From Methanomicrobiales archaeon HGW-Methanomicrobiales-2 (GTDB taxonomy: Archaea > Halobacteriota > Methanomicrobia > Methanomicrobiales > Methanoculleaceae): a DNA stretch of 64,000 nt. The stretch covers positions 1-64,000 of the forward strand of contig PGYL01000019.1 of the NCBI GenBank assembly GCA_002839645.1, written 5' to 3'. The translations under genes and the position numbers were made by a program. The notes under the pieces are model-generated. The model did no database searches, had not been told where the DNA came from, and saw only the letters and a program-made list of their open reading frames with translations. Positions 15,823 to 23,668 of this stretch are shown one piece after another. Each line of letters opens with the position of its first letter. The first letter of the stretch is position 1.

Positions 15823-17985
15823 ATGACTGCACGACTTCCTTTTCCGAGAACCACTCATCTTCTGGTCCTCATGCTCTTCTGTATCGTCATTGCAATCTGT
15901 TCTGCAGGATGCACCGATACGACCGATCCCGTCCGAATCGGTGTTCTCCTGCCCGAAAGCGGGCCGCTCGCCATGCATTCGCTGGATGGGCTCGCCTGGG
16001 CGGTGGAGGCGATGAACCGGCAGGGCGGCTGCACGATCGAGCTCGTCTACCGGGACACGAGCGCCGGCAACACCCTTGCATACGCGGAGGAACTGGCCGG
16101 GCGCGACGATATCGATATCATCATCGGCCCCGCGACAAGCGCGGAACTGATGCAAATTGCTCCTCTCGTCACGGGAAAGGGCAAAATTCTCATCTCCTCA
16201 AGCGTCACTTCGGGAGTTGTCACGGCCGAGTATAACGGAAACGACCTCCTCTGGAGGACCTGCCCCGCCGATGGCCGGCAGGTGGAGGCACTCTTTTCGA
16301 TCCTCCGGGAAGACGGCGTCAACAACGTCTCTCTCATCACCGCGAACACAACCTACGGAGAGACGTTTGCACGGCTTGCCCCGGCAGCGGCCGCGATGAA
16401 CGGGATCCGGATCACCGGGGCGGTATCCATCGATGCATCGGACGACTTCACGGCGATTGCCGCACGGATCGGCGAGGAAGAGCCCGGGATAGTCGTTGCC
16501 GCCGTGTACCCGGAGGAGGCGGTCGGGATCGCGGATGCGCTCTCCGCGGCGGGCTCGTCCGCCGGCCTCTTCCTGACCGATGCCGGCCGCTCGCCATACG
16601 TGCTCGAGAGCCTGGGTGAGCGGGCGGAGGGGATCGCGGGCACGTCGCTCTCTTCCGACCCCTCGACCGGGTACGCAATCGCCTACGAGGAGGCCTTCGG
16701 CGAGGCACCGCCGCCGTTTGCCGCACAGACCTACGATGCCCTGCTCCTTGCCGTCTACACCGCGGCACGACAGGAGGCGGCTCCGGCCGAATCGCTTGCC
16801 GCCTCCCTGCAGTGGGTCGTCTCCGGCGACGGCACCGTCAAAGGCTGGGACCCCCAGGAAGCGGGCGAAGCCGCGGCGATGATCCGTGCGGGCGCTCATC
16901 CGGCCATCTCCGGCGCTTCAGGCCCCCTCCGGTTCGGCGAAAGCCCCTCCGCAGGGCCGCTCGTCGGGTACTATGTCCGCTGGGCGGTCGAAGGCGGGGC
17001 GTTCTGCGAGAGCACCCCGGTCCCCTCTGCAGACGTATCTCCCGGCCTGCCCGGCCTCTCGTACGGCCCGGCCGGGAAGAGACCGGTCGTCTGGATGGTC
17101 TACCCGCTGGTGAAGGGTGACCGGTCGTTCGCCGACTCGGCGTACCGGGGCCTTTTCCGCGCACAGGAGTCGTTTGATTTCACCAAGCGGGAGTGCTCGT
17201 ACGAGGATCTCGGGCTCCTCGACGCCGTATTCGCCGCACGGAACTTCACCGAGAGGCCCGACCTCGTGATCACCGAGGGGTTCCAGTTCACCGACGCCTC
17301 CCGGGCGTGGGCGGAGGCAAACCCCGATATCCGGTTCTTCACCCTCGAACAGGCGGAGTTTGGTCTCCCGAATGCGTGCGATGTCGTGATGGTCCCCTAC
17401 GGGGCGTCCTACCTCGCGGGCGTGATGGCGGCGAATATGACGAAGACCGGGCGGATCGGTGCGGTTGCCGGTGCCCCGGTCTCCGTCATCGACCCGTTCG
17501 TCGAAGGGTTCCGGAGAGGAGCGGAGGAATACGACCCGTCCGTGAACGTCACGGTGGCGTACGTCGGCGAGAGTTTCGAGGGGTTCGGCATGCCGGAGCG
17601 TGCGGGTGCGATCGCCCGGGACCTCCGTAGCGAGGGTGTCGATATCATCCTGATGGTCGCAGGTTCTTCAAATACCGGAATCGTCGATGCCGCCCGGGAG
17701 ACCGGGGACGTCTACCTCATCGGCGAGGATACCGACCAGTCCTACCTCGCCCCGAACCTCGTCGCCGCGTCGGTGGTCAAGCAGATCGACACCATCGTCT
17801 ATCACGCGGTGGCAAACGAGATCAACAAGACGTTCGCGCCGGGAAGAGAGGTCTGGACGCTTGAAGACGGCGGCACCGGGCTTTTTGTCTCGCCGCGGTT
17901 CGATGAGTATGCAAGGATCCCTGTCGAGTGGCGGGAAAGGGCGATCGCCGCGGAGAACGACTACCTGAAGACGGCGGTGTTCTGA
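15823..17985 (+). CDS. Lipoprotein fusing a LivK-like and a BMP/PnrA-like binding domain
   Basis: 720 residues. A signal peptide ends in the lipobox CSAGC (Cys about 29), so the protein is lipid-anchored outside the cell. Residues of about 35-390 form a type I periplasmic-binding fold of the branched-chain amino-acid (Peripla_BP_6) type: VRIGVLLPESGPLA, IIIGPATSAELMQIAPL and FAAQTYDALLLAVY. Residues of about 410-715 form a second fold of the BMP/PnrA nucleoside-binding family: VVWMVYPLVKGDRSFADSAYRGL, GASYLAGVMAANMTKTGRIGAVAG and VDIILMVAG. No ABC permease or ATPase lies nearby, so a sensory or shared-transporter role is possible. Confidence 0.8.
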   Translation: MTARLPFPRTTHLLVLMLFCIVIAICSAGCTDTTDPVRIGVLLPESGPLAMHSLDGLAWAVEAMNRQGGCTIELVYRDTSAGNTLAYAEELAGRDDIDIIIGPATSAELMQIAPLVTGKGKILISSSVTSGVVTAEYNGNDLLWRTCPADGRQVEALFSILREDGVNNVSLITANTTYGETFARLAPAAAAMNGIRITGAVSIDASDDFTAIAARIGEEEPGIVVAAVYPEEAVGIADALSAAGSSAGLFLTDAGRSPYVLESLGERAEGIAGTSLSSDPSTGYAIAYEEAFGEAPPPFAAQTYDALLLAVYTAARQEAAPAESLAASLQWVVSGDGTVKGWDPQEAGEAAAMIRAGAHPAISGASGPLRFGESPSAGPLVGYYVRWAVEGGAFCESTPVPSADVSPGLPGLSYGPAGKRPVVWMVYPLVKGDRSFADSAYRGLFRAQESFDFTKRECSYEDLGLLDAVFAARNFTERPDLVITEGFQFTDASRAWAEANPDIRFFTLEQAEFGLPNACDVVMVPYGASYLAGVMAANMTKTGRIGAVAGAPVSVIDPFVEGFRRGAEEYDPSVNVTVAYVGESFEGFGMPERAGAIARDLRSEGVDIILMVAGSSNTGIVDAARETGDVYLIGEDTDQSYLAPNLVAASVVKQIDTIVYHAVANEINKTFAPGREVWTLEDGGTGLFVSPRFDEYARIPVEWRERAIAAENDYLKTAVF

Positions 17986-18093
17986 ACGGGGGCGAAAGAT
18001 CGACGAAACGCCGCGCACCCGACCGCGGATATGGTGAACTGATATGGTTATAGGTCGATATCTCCAGGCTGCACCGCGGGTGCACGGGACGGC

Positions 18094-18480
18094 GTGATCA
18101 AAACGAGCTGGCAGGATTTTGCAATAACCGGCATCACGATACTCTTCGCGGTCATGCTCCTGCCGCAGCTCCGCGACGTGCTGTCGCGCGGCGTTGTGCT
18201 GAACTTCTTCTCGGCGCTCGCGACGAGTCTCCTCGGCTACAGCATGGCCCTGGTCTTCGCCACCCTCGGGCTCTGGATCTCGGCGGTCGGCCAGTCGCTC
18301 GTCGCGTCCGTATGGATGCTGCTCGCGTGCTTTTCGCTCCGGAACGTGCGCAACCGTATGTTCCCGGAGGAGACGCTTCTCTCCGTTGCCCTGGATTTCT
18401 TTTCGGTCTGGGTGCGGGGTGTCGCCTTCATCGTTTCGGGAAGCGTGAAGGAGATCTTCTCGCGGATCAGCCGGGAATGA
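18094..18480 (+). CDS. Small integral membrane protein
   Basis: A 128-residue protein with about three hydrophobic segments (FAITGITILFAVMLLPQL, SMALVFATLGLWISAVGQ, VASVWMLLACFSL) and a hydrophobic, amphipathic C-terminal region. It starts at GTG 18094 with no strong ribosome site. A TATA-like ATATGGTTATAGG lies about 55 bp upstream. It lies between the binding-protein lipoprotein and the second small paralogue. I do not recognise the family. Confidence 0.6.
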   Translation: MIKTSWQDFAITGITILFAVMLLPQLRDVLSRGVVLNFFSALATSLLGYSMALVFATLGLWISAVGQSLVASVWMLLACFSLRNVRNRMFPEETLLSVALDFFSVWVRGVAFIVSGSVKEIFSRISRE

Positions 18481-18576
18481 CCGGCGCCGCCTTCATGCGG
18501 GAATCGACCTGTATTCCTGCCCGGCAGGCTACCGTCGTTTAGGAAAGGATAACTCCTCGTGCGGTGAGGGCCTAGT

Positions 18577-18873
18577 ATGGAGCGCACCACTTCCGGGGCA
18601 GGAGCACCGGAAAAGATGGCAAGAGCGGATCGAATGGCTCTCCTTGAGGAGATCGCCGCGTTCGTCCGTGAGCATGGAGGGATCCTTGCCCGATACCATC
18701 TCTATTCGATGGACGACCTCAAACGCATCGAGCAAGACTGCTGGAGGCTGCACGACGAGGCGTGCAACAGGGGTGCCTGCGGGACTGCCGGCGAACTGGT
18801 GGAACTGGAGTACCTCATCGGCCGGGCGAAGGAGATGAAGGCGAAGAGGATGGAAGAGAGAGGCCCGGGTTGA
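18577..18873 (+). CDS. Small paralogous protein, copy 2
   Basis: A 98-residue paralogue of the protein at 15372-15662. It shares xRTTS, ADRMxLLxEIxAxxREHGxILARYHxxxMDDLxRIxxxC and a C-terminal LEYLIxxAKEMKAKRMEE helix. An insertion carries two extra cysteines (CWRLHDEACNRGACG), which might bind metal. The nucleotide context before the two starts is also similar, so this is a duplication about 3.2 kb apart. Its 3' part is antisense to the truncated minus-strand gene at 18950-19247. Confidence 0.6.
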   Translation: MERTTSGAGAPEKMARADRMALLEEIAAFVREHGGILARYHLYSMDDLKRIEQDCWRLHDEACNRGACGTAGELVELEYLIGRAKEMKAKRMEERGPG

Positions 18874-18949
18874 TCGGGGGTCACGAACCTTACGCCTGTG
18901 GGCTGCGCAGCCCCTGGCGGCCGCCTCCGGTGCCGGGGTTGGGCGGTTA

Positions 18950-19247
18950 TGTGACTGCCCGCACCCTTCTTACCAGACCTCCCGGCGATAAAGCCGGTCT
19001 CCCGGTCGAGACTGTCCAGGGCGTATCCGATATGCGTGTAGATATAGTCGATCTTCTCCGTGATCGCTGCCCAGGCCGCGGTGTCGTCATCGTCGATGAC
19101 CTTCTGGAGCAGTCCGGGAATCCCTGCATAGGCCCGCGAGGTGTCCATCCTGGCGCCGCAGACGGGAGATCCCTCCGCGTCGGTGGGTCTCCTCCCGATA
19201 TCCGTCTCTACATAGGCCCCTTTTACATACTGTTCAGTTGCAGTCAT
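18950..19247 (-). pseudogene. N-terminal fragment of a DUF362-like protein
   Basis: From ATG 19247 the minus strand encodes a well-formed stretch (YVETDIGRRPTDAEGSPVCGARMDTSRAYAGIPGLLQKVI, then EKIDYIYTHIGYALDSLDRETGF). I associate this with the N-terminus of archaeal DUF362-type iron-sulfur proteins. After about 100 residues it turns into low-complexity Arg/Pro sequence without the expected core or cysteine clusters. A TATA-like GGTATAAGCC lies about 130 bp upstream. I read it as a 3'-truncated gene. The family name is tentative. Confidence 0.45.
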
Positions 19248-19487
19248 GGTATTGCCAACTCCGGCAAGGGCACTCAAATTATTCCCAATATCGCCCGGAT
19301 ATTGGCTCTCCTTGGGTTCTACCCCGCCTGCGGCGCATTAAGCCTTCTTTGATCTGCCCTGGTAGTTCAACATCCACATCAGGCTTATACCTTCTGTTTT
19401 TTTCTCTCCATTAATCACGGCAATCAGATGAACCTGGATGTTTCGAGAGGGTGTTTTGCGAAAAAGGGTTTCGTGGCCCCGGTATCT

Positions 19488-20093
19488 TCACCCCATCTTC
19501 AGGAGGGTGGATGCCAGGACGAAGAGGAGCAGGCCGTTGATCACGACGATTCCTGCAATGACCATGCCCGGGACGAGGCCCGGCAGCAGCATGCTGATAC
19601 CGAACGCGATCGCCACGACGTTTAAGACCGTCAGGGTAATCAGGAGCCGTTTGAGGATGGGCGGAAGGACGGCCGGTTCGGCGGCACCGTGCAGCATCGG
19701 GAGGAACCGCTTCGTGAGGAGTATCGCTCCCCCGGCGATGTTCAGGAGCGCAAGAAGCGGCCGGATCACGCCGGTCAGGATGCCCGGAACGATGCAGGAG
19801 AAGATTCCCATGGCGGCGAATGCGATCCCGATGACGATCAGCAGCCACGAGCGCCTGTACTGGCCCATCGGGGTCTCTCCCAGGGCCAGCATCTGGATGG
19901 CCATGATGACGAGCAGCAGGCCGAGCTGGCCGTCCGGGGAGAACGGGATCAATCCGAGGTTCACCGGGAAGAGGAGCAGCCCGAGGAGCACCAGGAGGGC
20001 GCCGACCGGGATGACCAGGGCAATCGAGAGGGGGAGGGAGGCCTCCCTGAAGAACCCGAACCCGTCTTTTGAGTGAAGGTTGTCTGGAGTCAT
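19488..20093 (-). CDS. Multi-pass membrane protein, second of a paralogous pair
   Basis: About 201 residues from ATG 20093 (the longer ORF from 20309 is read-in). There are six likely membrane segments, with a conserved middle LGLLLVIMAIQMLALGETPMGQYRRSWLLIVIGIAF and CIVPGIL. It aligns along most of its length with the protein encoded just upstream, so the two arose by tandem duplication. The ATGA overlap at 20090-20093 couples them. The fold resembles HdeD/DUF308-type small membrane proteins, but this is not certain. Confidence 0.7.
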   Translation of the reverse strand: MTPDNLHSKDGFGFFREASLPLSIALVIPVGALLVLLGLLLFPVNLGLIPFSPDGQLGLLLVIMAIQMLALGETPMGQYRRSWLLIVIGIAFAAMGIFSCIVPGILTGVIRPLLALLNIAGGAILLTKRFLPMLHGAAEPAVLPPILKRLLITLTVLNVVAIAFGISMLLPGLVPGMVIAGIVVINGLLLFVLASTLLKMG

Positions 20094-20722
20094 GCCGGGG
20101 TTTCTCCGGGAGGATACGTCCGGGCAGCCTTCTGGATGCACCAGGAGAGGTAGAAGAAGCCGATGCCGTAGATGATGAGAAGAACCGCGGTCTGTGGGTC
20201 GGTCGTGATGCCGGGAAGGAGCGTGACAAGGCCGAGAACGATCGACATCGCGTACACGAGGATGCAGGCGACCGTCAGGTGCTGGAGTATTCCGGAGACC
20301 TTCAGCCACACCCGGGCCTTATCTTCGGAGAAGAACAACTGCGCGAGAAGTGCGGCCCCTCCGGCAAAGAGGAGTAATCCGACAAGGATGCGAACCGGCC
20401 CGGCCAGCAGTCCGGGAACGAAGCAGGCGACCATCCCGATAACCGCCGTGCACACTCCGATGATTATGACCGCCCACGAACGCCGGAGATCGCCGAACGG
20501 AGTCTTTCCCATCGTGATCACCTGAAACGAGACGATCACGAGAAAAAGCCCGTAGGTGCTGTCGGGGGCATACGGAAGTTCGCCCGTATGAATCCTGAAG
20601 AGAAGCAGGCCGAAGAGGAGCATGAATACCCCGAAGACGAGCAGGATGACGACCTCGAGGGAAAGGTCGGACTCTGGTCTTGTCGAACCGGTTTTCTGGT
20701 TCTGCGGATTATCAGGCGCCAA
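20090..20722 (-). CDS. Multi-pass membrane protein, first of a paralogous pair
   Basis: About 210 residues from a probable TTG start at 20722. AGGAG lies 8 nt upstream of that TTG, and the earlier TTG at 20800 overlaps the TATA box. The core YGLFLVIVSFQVITMGKTPFGDLRRSWAVIIIGV...CFVPGLL parallels the downstream protein. About six membrane helices follow a charged N-terminus (QNQKTGSTRPESD). The function is unknown; two related subunits could form a heteromer. Confidence 0.7.
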   Translation of the reverse strand: MAPDNPQNQKTGSTRPESDLSLEVVILLVFGVFMLLFGLLLFRIHTGELPYAPDSTYGLFLVIVSFQVITMGKTPFGDLRRSWAVIIIGVCTAVIGMVACFVPGLLAGPVRILVGLLLFAGGAALLAQLFFSEDKARVWLKVSGILQHLTVACILVYAMSIVLGLVTLLPGITTDPQTAVLLIIYGIGFFYLSWCIQKAARTYPPGETPA

Positions 20723-21229
20723 ATTAGTCTCTCCTGGTGTGGATCCGATAACGGAGGCCCGAACAAGGGCTGTCGGATAAATAATCAGTTTAGCGCTCAA
20801 GGTTTATTTATAAGTATAGGTATTTCCGATGGTCTCTCCACCGGTAGCCGGCCCCGCACCCGTGCTGACGGCGGGGTCGAAACCGTCTCGAAACGTCGCT
20901 ACAGGACGGAGACGGCCGGTCGTATCGCCGCCCTGCCGGCAAACGCTCCCCGCGCGCCGGGAGTGAGGGAGAGGTCGTGTTCGTGCTCCTGGCCCGGATT
21001 CGGCCCGGCTACGAAAAAACATCCTGCCCTGCGGCCCCTGTCCGGGCGCTTCAAACGTGCCAGGGTTGTTTTGCGGCGATCCCATCCCCTTAACCGTTCC
21101 TGTATGATAACCGGAATGATATCGTTCATTTCGTCAAAATGAATGCAATAAAAGGCCGATTTGCAGATCCGGTGTCCGCGAGGAGAAAACCATAAATTTA
21201 TGCTGTGAGGCAGTAAGGGACGGGTAGGA
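20723..21229. other. Divergent promoter region
   Basis: The minus-strand TATA CTTATAAATAAACC (20802-20814) serves the membrane-protein pair. The plus-strand TATA CATAAATTTA (21191-21200) serves the decarboxylase-like gene. Between them lies an inverted repeat, TTCATTT-CGTCA-AAATGAA (about 21126-21144), that may be an operator. ORFs here are shadows, and no gene is supported. Confidence 0.55.
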
Positions 21230-22030
21230 ATGCCTATGTTCCGAACGCAAGACGATTTTACGTACCTGATGCCGGTCCACTTCGGGGGCGGCAAATTCGA
21301 CCCGGAGACGCTGGTCACGCAGAGGGCGACCGGCCTCGTCATCAGTTACGAGACCGAGAGAGACCTTCTTGAAAACTACATCCCGGAGGGATTCGAACTC
21401 CTGGCCCCCGAGGTGCAGGTCGCATTCAACAGGTTCACCGAGATCAACTGGATGCACGGCGGCCAGTACAACCTGATCAACGTGGCGGCGCCGGTCCGGT
21501 TCCACGGAAAGAAGGACGAGATCGACGGTGCCTACACGCTGGTGGTCTGGGAGAACAAGACCGCGCCCATCCTCGGCGGCCGGGAGCAGACCGGCATCCC
21601 GAAGATCTATGCGGATATCGAAGACCTGCATATCGTCCGGCCCAACTACGCCACGACCGTCAGCTACGAGGGAAATACCTTCCTCAACATGAACTTCGAG
21701 GCCAGAGGATCGATCGCCGGGCGGGATCTCGATGCCCTGAAGTCGCAGTTCCTCTCCATGAACACTCTCGGGTGGCGGTACATCCCGAAGGTCGGCGCTC
21801 CGGGAGCGGAACTCTCCCAGTTCGTCCTCTACCCCCAGGGCATGGAGGTGGAGACGGCAGAGATCGGCAAAGGCAGCCTGAAATGGACCGAACTGACCCC
21901 GATGCAGAATCCGGTCCAGTACTACATCGTCAACAGCCTCGCGTCCCTGCCCATAAAACGGGTGACGCAGGCGGCACTGATCGAGGGGAGGGCCCTCCTT
22001 CGCGCGATGGGCGCAAGGGTGATTGAATAA
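21230..22030 (+). CDS. Acetoacetate decarboxylase-family protein
   Basis: A 266-residue protein of the acetoacetate decarboxylase (ADC) fold. The active-site loop is [15 protein letters not shown], where the Schiff-base lysine of ADC (K115) corresponds to K in IPK. The second lysine (K116), which lowers its pKa, is isoleucine here, so activity may be a related aldolase or hydratase reaction rather than decarboxylation. [17 protein letters not shown] and the C-terminal hydrophobic helix also fit. The SDR 15 bp downstream is probably in the same operon and may act on the same keto compound. Confidence 0.75.
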   Translation: MPMFRTQDDFTYLMPVHFGGGKFDPETLVTQRATGLVISYETERDLLENYIPEGFELLAPEVQVAFNRFTEINWMHGGQYNLINVAAPVRFHGKKDEIDGAYTLVVWENKTAPILGGREQTGIPKIYADIEDLHIVRPNYATTVSYEGNTFLNMNFEARGSIAGRDLDALKSQFLSMNTLGWRYIPKVGAPGAELSQFVLYPQGMEVETAEIGKGSLKWTELTPMQNPVQYYIVNSLASLPIKRVTQAALIEGRALLRAMGARVIE

Positions 22031-22045
22031 GGGCAGGTGAGGATC

Positions 22046-22882
22046 ATGGTTGATTTGGATTATTATAAGGGCAAAGTCTGCATCGTCACCGGTGCAAACT
22101 CCGGGATCGGGTACGCGATCAGCGAAGAGCTCGCAAAGAGGGGAGCAACCGTCTACATGGCCGGCCGCAGCCGGGAGAAGGTTGCCGCGGCCGCGGGGCA
22201 GCTCTCCGCCTACGGGGATCGGGTACGCCCGCTTGTTGTGGACGTGACAAAGCAGGAGCAGGTGCAGAAGGGTATCGAGGACACGGCGGCGGAGGCCGGC
22301 AGGCTGGATCTGCTCTTCAACAACGCAGGCGTCGGGGGAACCATCCCGTTCGAGATGGCCACCCTCGAAGACTGGAAGGCGATCATCGACACCAACATCT
22401 GGAGCGTCATCTACGGAGTACATGCCGCCGTACCGATCATGCTCAAACAGGGGTTTGGGCAAGTCGTGAACACCAGCTCGATAGCGGGCATCGTCCCGCC
22501 TCCGTTCCAGGCGCTCTACTCCCTGACGAAGTACGGCGTCACCGGCCTCACCGAATGCCTGAAGTACGAGTACGCGGATAAAGGGCTCTATTTCTCGACG
22601 ATCTGCCCGGCGAACATCGCCACCCCGATCTTCAACAAGGGGATCGACGGACAGGCCCGCGGCGACCTGCGGATCCCCGACGACGCGTATCCCGCCGATA
22701 AGGCGGCGTCGCTCATCCTTGATAGGGTCGCAGAGCATAAGGGGATCATCGTCGTGCCCGAGGATCCCTACACCGATCTCTGGAAGGGGTATGTCCTCGG
22801 CGTCCCGGAAGTGGAGGAGCGGCTATCGCAGATGGCACGCGAGCGGCGGGAAGCGTTCGAGAAGGGCGGGACATACTTCTGA
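22046..22882 (+). CDS. Short-chain dehydrogenase/reductase
   Basis: A 278-residue SDR with the classical NAD(P) motif TGANSGIG, LLFNNAGVGG, the catalytic serine in VVNTSSIAG and the YSLTK catalytic Tyr-Lys. AGGTGA five bases before ATG 22046 marks the start, better than GTG 22037. LGVPEVEERL near the end lies in an extra C-terminal helix. It probably reduces a ketone or oxidises an alcohol. Its place behind an ADC-family gene suggests a two-step conversion of a beta-keto acid or cyclic ketone. Confidence 0.88.
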   Translation: MVDLDYYKGKVCIVTGANSGIGYAISEELAKRGATVYMAGRSREKVAAAAGQLSAYGDRVRPLVVDVTKQEQVQKGIEDTAAEAGRLDLLFNNAGVGGTIPFEMATLEDWKAIIDTNIWSVIYGVHAAVPIMLKQGFGQVVNTSSIAGIVPPPFQALYSLTKYGVTGLTECLKYEYADKGLYFSTICPANIATPIFNKGIDGQARGDLRIPDDAYPADKAASLILDRVAEHKGIIVVPEDPYTDLWKGYVLGVPEVEERLSQMARERREAFEKGGTYF

Positions 22883-22994
22883 TCGATCTCCTCTTTTTGC
22901 CCCGGATCCGGGTTCTGGAACAGGCAACAATCATATCGAGTTGCCGAGAATCCGGCCGGAAAGGTTGATGTTCCCCTGTGGTGTATTGTGGTGT

Positions 22995-23237
22995 ATGGGT
23001 GTGGAAGCAACGATCAAGGTGACTCCGGAAGTGAAGGGGAGGCTGGATAAACTGAAAAACTACCCCCGGGAGACGTACAACGACGTGATCGACCGTCTCA
23101 CCCGGGACGCCCTGGAGGAAGCTGCCGGGGAACTGACGGATGAAGACATCCGTGATATCGAGGAGGCAATTGCGGACATCAAGGCGGGGAGGGTCTACAC
23201 GACGGAAGAGTTGAAGCTGGAACTGGGGATCGATTGA
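22995..23237 (+). CDS. RHH-like antitoxin of a RelE pair
   Basis: An 80-residue protein. The N-terminal EATIKVTPEVKGRLDKLKNYPRETYNDVIDRL looks like a ribbon-helix-helix DNA-binding domain (DUF7557/VapB-like). The acidic C-terminal tail LTDEDIRDIEEAIADIKAGRVYTTEELKLELGID is the usual toxin-binding part. The stop is directly followed by the RelE start. The longer ORF from 22719 is a shadow of the SDR gene. AAGGTTGATGTTCCCCTG about 34 bp upstream may be its promoter. Confidence 0.8.
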   Translation: MGVEATIKVTPEVKGRLDKLKNYPRETYNDVIDRLTRDALEEAAGELTDEDIRDIEEAIADIKAGRVYTTEELKLELGID

Positions 23238-23495
23238 ATGCCCTATACGGTGATCTGGACCGAAAAAGCCCTTAAAAACCTGAAACAACTCCCCCGCGAA
23301 ACTGCTGCGAGGATCGTTACGGCCGTCGAGAAGATCCGCGACAACCCTCTGGATCACCTGCACCCGTTGCGAGGGTCTCCCTACTTCAAACTGCGGGTGG
23401 GAAATTACCGCGTCATTCTGGACTTACGAAAGAAGACCATGATTGTGTACGTGATCAAGGTCGGGAAGCGGGAGAATATTTACGACAAAATCTAA
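23238..23495 (+). CDS. RelE-family toxin
   Basis: An 85-residue compact RelE toxin: YTVIWTEKALKNLKQLPRETAARIVTAVEKIRDNP, then LRGSPYFKLRVGNYRVILDLRKKTMIVYVIKVGKRENIYDKI. It has the family's basic catalytic strand (LRVGNYRVI) and C-terminal VGKRENIYDKI. It should cleave translated mRNA in the ribosomal A site and be held by the antitoxin encoded directly before it. The pair looks intact, unlike the orphan at 5738. Confidence 0.9.
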   Translation: MPYTVIWTEKALKNLKQLPRETAARIVTAVEKIRDNPLDHLHPLRGSPYFKLRVGNYRVILDLRKKTMIVYVIKVGKRENIYDKI

Positions 23496-23668
23496 GAACT
23501 TCCCCTGATTGTCGTTTACGGATGCACCGTCCCGGGAGATATCCCCGTTCCAGATCGGTGTGACCTGGATGAGGCGGTGAGCATACCTTCACCGCCCGGG
23601 TACCTTTAAGTACTTCCCCCCTATCCATTCCCTGGTAGGGTGAGACTATCAGTCAAGAAAAGGCCGGA

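Noticed and set aside
21134-22738. 534-codon minus-strand ORF
   Set aside because: It is the antisense shadow of the decarboxylase-like and SDR genes in GC-rich DNA; its translation has no protein-like pattern.
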